Positions 11,812 through 19,377 of a DNA stretch of 19,413 nt are shown here, one piece after another (the first letter of the stretch is position 1; every line of letters starts with the position of its first letter). The translations under genes were made by a program, and so were the position numbers. The stretch comes from Eubacterium sp. AF22-8LB (lineage in GTDB: Bacteria > Bacillota_I > Bacilli_A > Erysipelotrichales > Erysipelotrichaceae): contig NZ_QRVI01000033.1 in the NCBI RefSeq assembly GCF_003458715.1, forward strand, positions 1 through 19,413. The letters run 5' to 3'. The notes beneath the pieces are model-generated. The model searched no databases. It was not told the DNA's origin and was given only the letters and a program-made list of their open reading frames with translations.

Positions 11812-14148
11812 ATGACGTTAAAAGAGTTAAAAATAGGACAGAGTGCATTGATTAAAGCCGTTGGAGGAACGGGAGCATTAAGACAACACTTTTTGGATAT
11901 GGGAGTGATTCCTGGAGCTGAAGTTACAGTTGTAAAATTTGCGCCTATGGGCGATCCAATGGAACTACAAATTCATGGATATGAATTATCGCTTCGATTA
12001 GATGAAGCTGAAAAAATATTGGTTGAATTAATTGATGAAAGAACTCGTAAGCACGAAAGTGCTGAGAATATAAATAACACCGTTCACCCTGGTTTAGGTG
12101 AAGATGGTAAATATCATGTAAAGGCAGATGAAAATCCTTTGCCGGAAGGAACGTGTTTGACATATGCTTTAGTGGGAAATCAGAACTGTGGAAAAACCAC
12201 TTTGTTTAATCAACTAACTGGATCAAATCAGCATGTTGGAAATTTTCCGGGTGTAACCGTCGATCGAAAGGATGGTCCAATTAAGGGATATCCAAATACA
12301 TTGGTGACAGATTTGCCAGGTATTTATTCGATGTCACCTTATACAAGTGAAGAAATTGTATCGCGTAATTTTGTGTTAAATGATAAGCCTAAGGCAATCA
12401 TCAATATTGTGGATGCGACAAATATTGAGCGAAATCTATATTTGACTATGCAACTTTTAGAAATGAATATTCCTATGGTTGTCGCACTAAATATGATGGA
12501 TGAAGTTGCGAATAACCAAGGGTCGATTGATATTAATGGTATGGAAGCAATGCTTGGTGTGCCTGTTGTACCTATTTCTGCAGCTAAAAACCAAGGTGTA
12601 GATGAGTTGATTAAACATGCGATTCATATTGCGAAATACCAGGAAAGACCAGGACGTTTAGATTTTTGTGGAGAAGATGATTTTGGTGGGGCTGTTCATC
12701 GTTGTATTCACTCGATTTGTCACTTGATTGAAGATCATGCAAAAAAAGCTGATATTCCTTTGCGTTTTGCAGCGAGTAAAATTATTGAAGGTGACAATTT
12801 GATTCTCGAACGTTTGGATTTAGATGAGAATGAGAAAGAAATGATTGAACATATTGTTCTACAAATGGAAAAAGAGCGTGGACTTGATCATAGTGCGGCC
12901 ATTGCCGATATGCGCTTTTCCTTTATTGAAAAGGTTTGTGAACAAACGGTTGTAAAGCCTAAGGAAAGTAAAGAGCGTGTTCGAAGTGAACGACTTGACC
13001 GTATTTTAACTGGTAAATATACTGCAATTCCTATGTTTATTGGTATTATGTTGCTTGTTTTTTACCTGACATTTAACGTGATTGGAGCCTGGCTTCAAGG
13101 CTTATTAGAACTCGGTATTGATTGGGTCACACAAGCTGTGGATGTCTGGATGACAAATGCTCATGTAAATTATGCGGTGCATAGTTTAGTGATTGATGGT
13201 ATTTTTTCAGGGGTTGGTTCCGTATTATCCTTCTTGCCTATTATTGTGACTTTGTTCTTCTTCTTGTCTATGATGGAAGATAGTGGATATATTGCGCGTG
13301 TAGCCTTCTTTATGGATAAAATATTAAGAAAAATTGGATTATCAGGAAGAAGTATTGTTCCTTTATTGATTGGATTTGGATGTACGGTACCAGCTGTTAT
13401 GTCTACACGTACTTTGCCTAGTGAAAGAGATCGTAAAATGACAATTTTACTGACGCCTTTTATGTCTTGTACCGCAAAATTACCTATTTATGCCTTTTTT
13501 GTGAATGCATTCTTTCCAAAACAAGGTGGCTTAGTTATGACAGGACTCTATGTTTTGGGGATTGTTGTAGGAATATTAATTGCTTTCTTATTTAAAAACA
13601 CCTTATTTAAAGGAGAAGCCGTTCCATTTGTGATGGAACTTCCAAACTATCGTTTGCCTGGACTAAAGAATGTGAGTCAATTGTTGTGGGAAAAGGCCAA
13701 GGATTTCTTACAAAAAGCTTTTACTGTAATTTTTGTAGCCACTGTACTTGTATGGTTCCTCCAAAGCTTTAACTTACATTTAGATATGGTAAAGGATTCT
13801 AGTCAAAGTATTCTAGCTATGGTAGCGGGTTGGATTGCCCCAATATTTGCACCATTAGGACTTCAAGATTGGCGTATTGTGACATCTTTGATTAGTGGGT
13901 TTATGGCTAAAGAAAGTGTTGTTTCTACTTTACAAGTATTGTTTGTAGGTGGTGTACATAGTGCGTTAACCACATTATCAGCGGCTTCCTTACTTGTGTT
14001 CTGCTTGATTTATTCACCTTGTGTAGCAGCTATCGCATCAATTAAGCGAGAATTAGGAGCAAGATGGGCTGTAGGTGTAGTAGCATGGCAATGTGTACTT
14101 GCATGGATTTTAGCCCTTATTGTTCATGTGATTGGTTCGGTATTATAA
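11812..14148 (+). CDS. feoB: FeoA-FeoB fusion, ferrous iron transporter
   Basis: The 778-residue protein imports Fe2+ across the cytoplasmic membrane. Residues 1-75 are a FeoA (SH3-like) domain (LKIGQSALIKAVGG, HFLDMGVIPGAEVTVVKF, GYELSLRLDEAEKILV), usually a separate small protein. A linker of about 40 residues follows, then the FeoB G-domain: G1 GNQNCGKTT (122-130), G2 region NFPGVTVD, G3 DLPG (167-170) and G4 NMMD (227-230). A helical domain reaches about 385. The membrane part has the two gate repeats around GFGCTVPAVMSTRTL and YSPCVAAIASIKRELGA. The competing ATG at 11808 is in another frame. It is monocistronic, with a terminator directly after the stop. Confidence 0.95.
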   Translation: MTLKELKIGQSALIKAVGGTGALRQHFLDMGVIPGAEVTVVKFAPMGDPMELQIHGYELSLRLDEAEKILVELIDERTRKHESAENINNTVHPGLGEDGKYHVKADENPLPEGTCLTYALVGNQNCGKTTLFNQLTGSNQHVGNFPGVTVDRKDGPIKGYPNTLVTDLPGIYSMSPYTSEEIVSRNFVLNDKPKAIINIVDATNIERNLYLTMQLLEMNIPMVVALNMMDEVANNQGSIDINGMEAMLGVPVVPISAAKNQGVDELIKHAIHIAKYQERPGRLDFCGEDDFGGAVHRCIHSICHLIEDHAKKADIPLRFAASKIIEGDNLILERLDLDENEKEMIEHIVLQMEKERGLDHSAAIADMRFSFIEKVCEQTVVKPKESKERVRSERLDRILTGKYTAIPMFIGIMLLVFYLTFNVIGAWLQGLLELGIDWVTQAVDVWMTNAHVNYAVHSLVIDGIFSGVGSVLSFLPIIVTLFFFLSMMEDSGYIARVAFFMDKILRKIGLSGRSIVPLLIGFGCTVPAVMSTRTLPSERDRKMTILLTPFMSCTAKLPIYAFFVNAFFPKQGGLVMTGLYVLGIVVGILIAFLFKNTLFKGEAVPFVMELPNYRLPGLKNVSQLLWEKAKDFLQKAFTVIFVATVLVWFLQSFNLHLDMVKDSSQSILAMVAGWIAPIFAPLGLQDWRIVTSLISGFMAKESVVSTLQVLFVGGVHSALTTLSAASLLVFCLIYSPCVAAIASIKRELGARWAVGVVAWQCVLAWILALIVHVIGSVL

Positions 14149-14172
14149 GTAGCTTTATGCTACTTTTTTTTT
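14147..14172 (+). terminator. feoAB terminator
   Basis: AAGTAGC (14147-14153) pairs with GCTACTT (14159-14165) around TTTAT and is followed by T's to 14172. The stem begins in the stop codon. Confidence 0.88.
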
Positions 14173-14186
14173 GAAAACTAATGGTT

Positions 14187-14212
14187 TATAATTTTTCCAT
14201 GTCTATGGGAGG
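14187..14212 (+). promoter_or_regulatory. -10 box and ribosome site of the Cof-chrA operon
   Basis: TATAAT (14187-14192) is a perfect -10 without a clear -35 at normal spacing, as the region upstream is the feoAB terminator T-run. GGGAGG (14207-14212) lies six bases before ATG 14219. Confidence 0.45.
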
Positions 14213-14218
14213 ATATAT

Positions 14219-15037
14219 ATGTATAAATTAATTGCGTGTGATTTAGATGAAACTTTGATCAAACCTGATCGAACAATTGATTGTAGAGATATTGAGGCCA
14301 TTAAGAAGTTGAAAGGTTTAGGTGTTAAATTTGTTCTTGCGACTGGAAGAGGCTATAACACAGTTCAGGGCACATTAAAGGAATTGGATCTTTTTGATGA
14401 AGCCAATCAATATGTGATTTCATATAATGGTGGAGCCATCACCGAAAATAAGGACAATCGACTTTTACATTTTGAAGGTATTTCTTTTGAAAAAGCAGAA
14501 GAATTATATAAGCGTGGATTAAAGTATGATGTTGTGATTCATGTATATACGAAAGATACAGTGTATGCGTACAACTTAACAGAGGATGAGAAACGATATG
14601 TGCAGAATCGTCAAGAAATGACGGAAATTTTTGATCAGAACTTAGATTTTTTAAAGGGACAAGAAATTGTAAAGGTGTTATATACAAATACAGATTTTGA
14701 ATATTTACAAGGAATTGCTCGGGATTTAGAAGATATTACCTTTGATATGGATGTTTCATATTCTAGCAATCGTTATATTGAATTTAATCATCAGGGAGTA
14801 AATAAGGGGGCTGGACTAAAAAAACTAGCCAATCTATTACATATTGATATTGAGGATACAATGGCGATTGGGGATAACTATAACGATTTATCCATGATCA
14901 TGGATGCTGGTTTAGGTGTGGGAGTGCAAAATGCTGCACCGGGTATCAAGCCGGATTGCGACTATATTACTCAAGCTACTTGTGAGCAGGGTGCTGTTTG
15001 TGAAGCTATTGAGAAGTTTGTGTTAAAAGGAGAATAA
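14219..15037 (+). CDS. Cof-type HAD-superfamily phosphatase
   Basis: The 272-residue cytoplasmic hydrolase is of the Cof/type IIB HAD group, which dephosphorylates sugar phosphates, flavin precursors or other small metabolites. Motif I is DLDETL with D8 (nucleophile) and D10; motif II is ATGR near residue 42; motif III lysine is in NKGAGLKKL; motif IV is GDNYND with D219 and D223. The cap domain lies in between (about 85-190). The substrate cannot be told from sequence. It is followed by chrA after one base, so they share a transcript, though no functional link is evident. Confidence 0.9.
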   Translation: MYKLIACDLDETLIKPDRTIDCRDIEAIKKLKGLGVKFVLATGRGYNTVQGTLKELDLFDEANQYVISYNGGAITENKDNRLLHFEGISFEKAEELYKRGLKYDVVIHVYTKDTVYAYNLTEDEKRYVQNRQEMTEIFDQNLDFLKGQEIVKVLYTNTDFEYLQGIARDLEDITFDMDVSYSSNRYIEFNHQGVNKGAGLKKLANLLHIDIEDTMAIGDNYNDLSMIMDAGLGVGVQNAAPGIKPDCDYITQATCEQGAVCEAIEKFVLKGE

Positions 15038-15038
15038 G

Positions 15039-15587
15039 ATGAAGAAGTTAATTCAACTATATGTATCGTGGTTTAAGATGGGATTATTTACTTTTGGAGG
15101 TGGATATGCCATGTTGCCAATGATTCAAAAGGAAGTGATTGAAAAGTATCACTGGGCTACAGAGGATGAGGTCATGGACTATTATGCGATTGGACAATGT
15201 ACACCTGGTGTAATCGCAGTCAATACATCGACATTTATTGGGTATTATCAAGCAGGGGTTCCAGGTGCGATTGCAGCTACTCTAGGTGTAGTTACTCCAT
15301 CTATTATCATTATTAGTGTGATTGCAGGTTTGATCACAAACTTTTCAAGTTTAGCCATTGTACAACATGCTCTAAATGGAATTCGTGTTGCGGTATGTAT
15401 GTTGATGATCAATGCCGTATTGAAACTAGGGAAGGGTAATATTAAAAGTAAGGTTGGTTTCTTGATTTTTGCGGTGGCCCTGATTTTTGCGATGTTTACC
15501 AAAGTATCGACTGTATTACTTGTGATTGGTGCAGGAATTGCTGGGGTTGTGTTCTCTAGAATAGGATGGTTAAAGAAAAATGATTAA
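15039..15587 (+). CDS. Half-size ChrA chromate transporter, subunit 1
   Basis: The 182-residue membrane protein carries one CHR domain: WFKMGLFTFGGGYAMLPMIQ at the start, IGQCTPGVIAVNTSTFIG and further hydrophobic segments, about six in total. Short CHR proteins normally occur as pairs that together make the transporter, as here with the next gene, which overlaps by eight bases. Family members export chromate or related oxyanions. In a gut anaerobe the real substrate may be something else, and the name should be read as a family name. Confidence 0.88.
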   Translation: MKKLIQLYVSWFKMGLFTFGGGYAMLPMIQKEVIEKYHWATEDEVMDYYAIGQCTPGVIAVNTSTFIGYYQAGVPGAIAATLGVVTPSIIIISVIAGLITNFSSLAIVQHALNGIRVAVCMLMINAVLKLGKGNIKSKVGFLIFAVALIFAMFTKVSTVLLVIGAGIAGVVFSRIGWLKKND

Positions 15588-16128
15588 GTTATTATTGATG
15601 TTTTTAGAATTTTTCAAGACGGGACTATTTGCGGTAGGAGGTGGTCTTGCGACTATTCCTTTTTTAAGAGAGATTGGGGTTCGTTATGGCTGGTATACAA
15701 TGAGTGATCTATCTACAATGATTGCGGTAAGCGAATCTACTCCAGGGCCAATGGGCGTTAATATGGCTAGTTATGTTGGTTTTAGTCAATATGGCATACT
15801 AGGATCCATTGTGGTAACACTCGGTCTGGTTTTACCAAGTTTGATTATTATTTGTATCATTGCCAATTTCTTAGAGAAATTTAAAGAGGCAGAGTTGGTT
15901 CAACAAATCTTTGCCGGATTAAAACCTGCTGTGGTTGCCTTTATTGCCGTGGCTACCATTGATATTTTGGTGACAACTTTATTTGGTGATTATACATTTT
16001 CCACATTTAACTGGAAACAATTTATTTGTTTGTTTGTATTACTGGCATTGAGTAAGTATAAACCTAAATTGCATCCAATCTGGTTTATTGTAGCTAGTGC
16101 GGTTGTAGGAATTGTATTCGCATTTTGA
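15580..16128 (+). CDS. Half-size ChrA chromate transporter, subunit 2
   Basis: The partner CHR-domain protein is also 182 residues, with the same motifs in diverged form: FFKTGLFAVGGGLATIPFLR at the start and VSESTPGPMGVNMASYVGF in the second part. The two halves are homologous but not near-identical, in keeping with an antiparallel heterodimer in the membrane. Its ATG lies inside the end of subunit 1, so translation is coupled. The stop codon leads straight into a terminator stem. Confidence 0.88.
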   Translation: MIKLLLMFLEFFKTGLFAVGGGLATIPFLREIGVRYGWYTMSDLSTMIAVSESTPGPMGVNMASYVGFSQYGILGSIVVTLGLVLPSLIIICIIANFLEKFKEAELVQQIFAGLKPAVVAFIAVATIDILVTTLFGDYTFSTFNWKQFICLFVLLALSKYKPKLHPIWFIVASAVVGIVFAF

Positions 16129-16154
16129 GTCATAGGGAAACTTATGACTTTTTT
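16128..16154 (+). terminator. chrA operon terminator
   Basis: AGTCATA (16128-16134) pairs with TATGACT (16143-16149) around GGGAAACT, followed by T's to 16154. Confidence 0.82.
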
Positions 16155-16159
16155 CTTTC

Positions 16160-16198
16160 CATAAAATAAAAAGCAATGTCCGGGCTTGACATTGCTTT
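16160..16198 (-). terminator. Terminator of the candidate small RNA
   Basis: On the minus strand an 11-bp perfect stem AAAGCAATGTC/GACATTGCTTT with a 7-nt loop is followed by a T-rich run (TTTTTATTTT). On the plus strand the stem is followed by AGGGAGAGG, so it works only for minus-strand transcripts. Confidence 0.75.
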
Positions 16199-16298
16199 AG
16201 GGAGAGGAAAATTATTAAGATAAAAATGTATCTTGAGTTTATAGGGTTGAATAATTTTCCAAAGGGTTAATCATAAGATAAGGCATTTCTTATGACAC
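16163..16298 (-). ncRNA. Candidate ~135-nt structured small RNA
   Basis: The gap between chrA and the hydrolase gene holds a full minus-strand transcription unit. The promoter (16331-16303) predicts a start at about 16296-16298. Hairpin 1 is TCATAAGA/TCTTATGA (16295-16288 with 16278-16271, 9-nt loop). Hairpin 2 has a perfect 11-bp outer stem, GGAAAATTATT with AATAATTTTCC (16260-16250 with 16216-16206), and an inner 6-bp stem AAGATA/TATCTT (16234-16229 with 16222-16217) stacked directly on it, leaving a 15-nt one-sided loop. Hairpin 3 is the terminator, AAAGCAATGTC/GACATTGCTTT (16198-16188 with 16180-16170), followed by T-rich sequence. No reading frame explains it. I do not recognise the family. 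A plus-strand leader of the hydrolase gene is the alternative. Confidence 0.6.
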
Positions 16299-16302
16299 TT
16301 AA

Positions 16303-16331
16303 AATATATATTTTTTTTGGGTTTAACGCAA
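16303..16331 (-). promoter_or_regulatory. Promoter of the candidate small RNA
   Basis: On the minus strand TTGCGT (16331-16326) and TATATT (16308-16303) are exactly 17 bp apart. An inverted repeat AATGAAC (16330-16336) / GTTCATT (16351-16357) overlaps the -35 and could be an operator. Confidence 0.55.
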
Positions 16332-16414
16332 TGAACACATATTTTGATTTGTTCATTATGAGTGTATTCTTATCAACTTTGTGTTAAGCTACTAAGTAGA
16401 AGGAGATGATTATA

Positions 16415-17365
16415 ATGTGTACCGCATTAAGCTTTAATCAGTTTTTTGGAAGGAATTTAGATTATGAATTTTCATATGGAGAACAAGTAGCTATGGCTCC
16501 ACGTAATTATGACTTTCATTTTAGACATTTAGATAAACATGAAAGTCACTACGCTTTGATTGGTATGGCTCACGTATTTGAAGAGTATCCATTATATTAT
16601 GATGCCATGAATGAAAAGGGCTTGGGAATGGCTGGATTAAACTTTGTTGGGAATGCAAAGTTTTATGAAGTCAAAGAAGATAAGAACAATGTGGCTGCCT
16701 TTGAATTTATCCCTTGGATCTTATCGCAGTGTGCGAGTGTTAAAGAGGCAAAAGTAGTATTAGAAAATACAAATGTTTGTGCAACACCATTTAATGAACA
16801 CTTTCCAGTAGCTGAATTACACTATATGATCAGTGATGAAAATGAAAGCATTGTCGTTGAGTGTATGGAAGATGGTATGCATGTACATGATAATCCTACG
16901 CATGTTTTGACAAATAATCCACCATTTCCTATGCAGTTGTTTCGTTTGAATGATTATATGTATTTATCAAATAAACAACCGAAAAATAACTTTGGATTGG
17001 ATTTAACGGCGTATTCACGTGGCTTTGGTGCCATGGGACTTCCTGGAGACTTATCGAGTGGATCAAGATTTGTGCGTGTTGCCTATACAAGAGCAAATGC
17101 TACAAGTGATAAGAATGATTTAAGTCAATATTTCCACATAATTGGTAGTGTTGAGCAACAAAAAGGTCTTTGTGAAGTAGAACCAGGAAAGTATGAATAT
17201 ACAATTTATACTTCTTGTTGCGATTTAAGAAATGGAATTTACTATTACACGACATACAATAATCATCAAGTCAGTGGTGTGAATATGTTTAATGAGAATT
17301 TGGATAGTGATACGCTTGTTTCATATCCAGTGATTGAAGAAGAAATGATTTATATGCAAAATTAA
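16415..17365 (+). CDS. Choloylglycine hydrolase family (bile salt hydrolase/penicillin V acylase)
   Basis: This Ntn hydrolase family cleaves amide bonds of conjugated bile salts (BSH) or penicillin V. The start at 16415 puts Cys at position 2, the nucleophile freed by removal of Met; an ATG at 16406 would bury it. AAGGAG (16400-16405) is nine bases before the chosen ATG. Other active-site residues are in place: R13 and D16 in FGRNLD, N76 in AGLNF, N167 in LTNNP and R218 in SGSRFVR. The protein has 316 residues, typical for the family, but is about five residues shorter than C. perfringens BSH between Cys2 and the FGRN motif. BSH activity is likely for a gut species, though penicillin V acylase or N-acyl lactone/amide hydrolysis cannot be excluded. 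Confidence 0.9.
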   Translation: MCTALSFNQFFGRNLDYEFSYGEQVAMAPRNYDFHFRHLDKHESHYALIGMAHVFEEYPLYYDAMNEKGLGMAGLNFVGNAKFYEVKEDKNNVAAFEFIPWILSQCASVKEAKVVLENTNVCATPFNEHFPVAELHYMISDENESIVVECMEDGMHVHDNPTHVLTNNPPFPMQLFRLNDYMYLSNKQPKNNFGLDLTAYSRGFGAMGLPGDLSSGSRFVRVAYTRANATSDKNDLSQYFHIIGSVEQQKGLCEVEPGKYEYTIYTSCCDLRNGIYYYTTYNNHQVSGVNMFNENLDSDTLVSYPVIEEEMIYMQN

Positions 17366-17415
17366 TTTCTTGATGACATGAACTTATATTAGTTATGTTT
17401 TGTTTAAGAGAGAAG

Positions 17416-17448
17416 AAAGCCTACTGGAAATGGTTCCATGTAGGCTTT
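17416..17448. terminator. Bidirectional terminator between hydrolase and GNAT genes
   Basis: AAAGCCTAC (17416-17424) pairs with GTAGGCTTT (17440-17448), and the inside continues as TGGAA/TTCCA with a 4-nt loop and one bulged T. The right arm encodes the last codons of the GNAT gene on the minus strand. Confidence 0.85.
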
Positions 17449-18326
17449 TCTAATAGTTCATAAGCTGCTTTTGCGTTTCTGACATTAGTGCTTGAGAATT
17501 TATCAAATAATTTATAATTGTTGAGTCTGACCATTAACTTTTTATCTGTTCTAGGAAAATGAAGCGGGAATAATTTATCGAATCTTTCATTTTCACTGAT
17601 AAGAATGGATGTTACATCATGCTTATAGGATAGATAAGTTAAGAGGTCTTGTATGGCTTGGGAATCAAAATATATTAAAGTTTCAACATGTGCCTGACCT
17701 TCTTTTGTTGAATAGATTGCGAAGCCTTTTGGCTGTTTTTCGTCATTAACCATAGTGACGATGAACTTACCTAATCTTTCATGATATTGAATAAGATTAT
17801 TGAATTCATCTTCATTTAATAGAATGCTTCCATCAAAATACTGCATGAATTGAAAATATAATGGATATAAATTGTCTTTTTTGCGAACAATATGGAATGG
17901 ATTTCCACTTTTACATAGAGGTGCTCCTATCCAGTATTCTTTAGTATTTGAAATATGTTGAAAGCTTTTGACTTCAAAAAGCTTAGGCATATTTGTGTAT
18001 GCGATGGTGAATAAATCGTTATATGTAGCTTGTGAAACCACTGCATCTAATAAACTAGAGAATTGTTTCCTTTGTCTATAGTCGGGTAAGGTGGCAGCCA
18101 TACCAATCACTGATACGCGTATTTGTTGGTCTAAAAACATCATATTTTTTTTAGAAACTTGTAGACAAGATGTAATCTTATCGTCTTGCCAGAAACAAAA
18201 CATATGATTTGGGTCATATTTATATTTCATCCAGATATCAATTTCTTTTTCATTCATGTTGAAGGCGGATTTAGTTAGTAAGTCTTTGATTTGTGTATCA
18301 AAGCCAATGGAATTGTGACAAATCAT
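17421..18326 (-). CDS. GNAT-type (Eis-like) acetyltransferase, variant motif A
   Basis: The 301-residue protein has an N-terminal GNAT-like domain (about 1-150): an acceptor-side part with CFWQDDKITSCLQV, strand VSVIGMAATLPDYR and the following helix. The two-domain length and VIGMAATLPDYR pattern recall Eis-type N-acetyltransferases. However, the CoA-binding motif normally reading RxxGxG/A is RQRKQFSSLL here, without glycines, so acetyl-CoA binding may be altered. The second half (about 160-301) looks like a further degenerate GNAT domain (GKFIVTMVNDEKQPKGFAIY). Its ATG overlaps the stop of the small membrane gene (ATGA), so they are translated together. Substrate unknown. Confidence 0.65.
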   Translation of the reverse strand: MICHNSIGFDTQIKDLLTKSAFNMNEKEIDIWMKYKYDPNHMFCFWQDDKITSCLQVSKKNMMFLDQQIRVSVIGMAATLPDYRQRKQFSSLLDAVVSQATYNDLFTIAYTNMPKLFEVKSFQHISNTKEYWIGAPLCKSGNPFHIVRKKDNLYPLYFQFMQYFDGSILLNEDEFNNLIQYHERLGKFIVTMVNDEKQPKGFAIYSTKEGQAHVETLIYFDSQAIQDLLTYLSYKHDVTSILISENERFDKLFPLHFPRTDKKLMVRLNNYKLFDKFSSTNVRNAKAAYELLEKPTWNHFQ

Positions 18327-18595
18327 TGGTTATCCCCATTCTCTTCATCTTCATGTTCTACATATTCTACATCAATGGCTCCATGCTTAGGCGCGGAGTT
18401 TGATTGTTGCTGGCGTGGATCGTCATTTGATTCGTTTTTAAATGTATGTACATATACATGTCTTCTTCCAGTAAATAAGGAAATGATCCAGAATATAAAG
18501 AGGAATAATAAAATAATTGGTATAAACCATTGTGATAAATGTACGATTATAAAAATAATCACGAAAAGTGCGATTAAAGTAAGAATGCTATCCAT
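18323..18595 (-). CDS. 90-aa membrane protein with acidic tail
   Basis: I do not recognise a family. Residues 5-20 and 22-41 form two hydrophobic segments (LIALFVIIFIIVHL, FIPIILLFLFIFWIISLF), followed by a short basic stretch (GRRH) and a polar, acidic cytoplasmic-type tail (VEYVEHEDEENGD). By the positive-inside rule the tail is probably in the cytoplasm. GAGGT lies seven bases upstream of the ATG. The GNAT gene follows with a 4-base overlap, so the pair may act together. Confidence 0.7.
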   Translation of the reverse strand: MDSILTLIALFVIIFIIVHLSQWFIPIILLFLFIFWIISLFTGRRHVYVHTFKNESNDDPRQQQSNSAPKHGAIDVEYVEHEDEENGDNQ

Positions 18596-18617
18596 AAATG
18601 TACCTCGCTTTTCTAAA

Positions 18618-18626
18618 AGTATATCA
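18618..18626 (-). promoter_or_regulatory. Possible extended -10 for the small membrane gene
   Basis: On the minus strand TGATATACT (18626-18618) is an extended -10 without a clear -35. Between it and yigZ there is a 7-bp hairpin but no T-run, so both read-through from yigZ and a separate start are possible. Confidence 0.35.
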
Positions 18627-18662
18627 TACTGATTGGATTGCTTTGTGTTTTGTCTGTGTGAA

Positions 18663-19262
18663 CTATATCACACATTCTGTTTCTATATCTTGTATGTATT
18701 TGATTTGAATCTTACCATTTGTTAGCTCCATAAGATCTTTTGAAATATCATCTTGAACCAGGAAATGATAAACTACATCTTCTTCATATTGTTGTTCGAT
18801 GACTTCGATGTTCTGGGTTCTAAAATAATGATCCACTTTGCCGATTAAGTCATAAGAAAAATGAATTTGATATTCTTGTAGTGTAGTCACAGTTGTTAGT
18901 GTTGCAACTTTTAAGGCTTCTTGCACACTTGAACTATAAGCTCTGACAAGGCCTCCCGTTCCAAGCTTAATTCCACCAAAATAGCGAACGACCACTGCTA
19001 AAACATCTTGCATTTCATTATGCATCAATACATCTAACATAGGATGTCCTGCTGTCTGACTAGGTTCTCCATCATCGTTAGAACGCATAATGTTTCCTAT
19101 AATCATAGCTGTGCAATGATGATTGGCATTTGGATGTTCTTTCTTTATTGCTTTTAAGAAGTCCTTTGCTTCTTGTTCATTCTGCGTTCTATGAAGGTAG
19201 GTAATGAATTTACTTTTTTTGATTTCTATTGTATTAATACAATCATTTTGAATTCTAGGCAT
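18663..19262 (-). CDS. yigZ: YigZ/YvyE-type IMPACT family protein
   Basis: The 199-residue protein has the N-terminal IMPACT (UPF0029) domain, with SKFITYLHRTQNEQEAKDFL, HHCTAMIIG, the signature SNDDGEPSQTAGHPML (about 61-76) and VVVRYFGGIKLGTGGLVRAYS (about 90-110). It is followed by the C-terminal DUF1949 domain (about 130-199). Eukaryotic IMPACT regulates Gcn2; in bacteria a role around translation or ribosomes is suspected but not established. The ATG has no ribosome site and sits six bases after a -10 box, so the mRNA is probably leaderless. It is followed by the small membrane gene 67 bp downstream. Confidence 0.92.
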   Translation of the reverse strand: MPRIQNDCINTIEIKKSKFITYLHRTQNEQEAKDFLKAIKKEHPNANHHCTAMIIGNIMRSNDDGEPSQTAGHPMLDVLMHNEMQDVLAVVVRYFGGIKLGTGGLVRAYSSSVQEALKVATLTTVTTLQEYQIHFSYDLIGKVDHYFRTQNIEVIEQQYEEDVVYHFLVQDDISKDLMELTNGKIQIKYIQDIETECVI

Positions 19263-19268
19263 AGTTGT

Positions 19269-19297
19269 ATTGTAACGAAAAATACATTTTTCTACAA
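19269..19297 (-). promoter_or_regulatory. yigZ promoter giving a leaderless mRNA
   Basis: On the minus strand TTGTAG (19297-19292) and TACAAT (19274-19269) are exactly 17 bp apart. Only six bases (19268-19263) separate the -10 from the ATG, so transcription should start at the start codon. Confidence 0.65.
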
Positions 19298-19307
19298 GTT
19301 TAGTACA

Positions 19308-19348
19308 AAAGAAACCATTCTAGTGTTGGCGTCTAGAATGGTTTCTTT
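19308..19348. repeat. Perfect 16-bp hairpin between divergent genes
   Basis: AAAGAAACCATTCTAG (19308-19323) is the exact reverse complement of CTAGAATGGTTTCTTT (19333-19348), with a 9-nt loop TGTTGGCGT. On the plus strand it is followed by T-rich sequence, on the minus strand by TTTTG. It could be a terminator for either direction, or an attenuator in the leader of the gene starting at 19378. Confidence 0.75.
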
Positions 19349-19377
19349 CGTTTATTATTATTTTTAGGAGAGAGATA

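Noticed and set aside
16186..16214. TTGACA at 16186 as -35 of the hydrolase gene
   Set aside because: The -10 at usual spacing is poor (AATTAT at 18 bp), and the bases are part of the minus-strand terminator stem.
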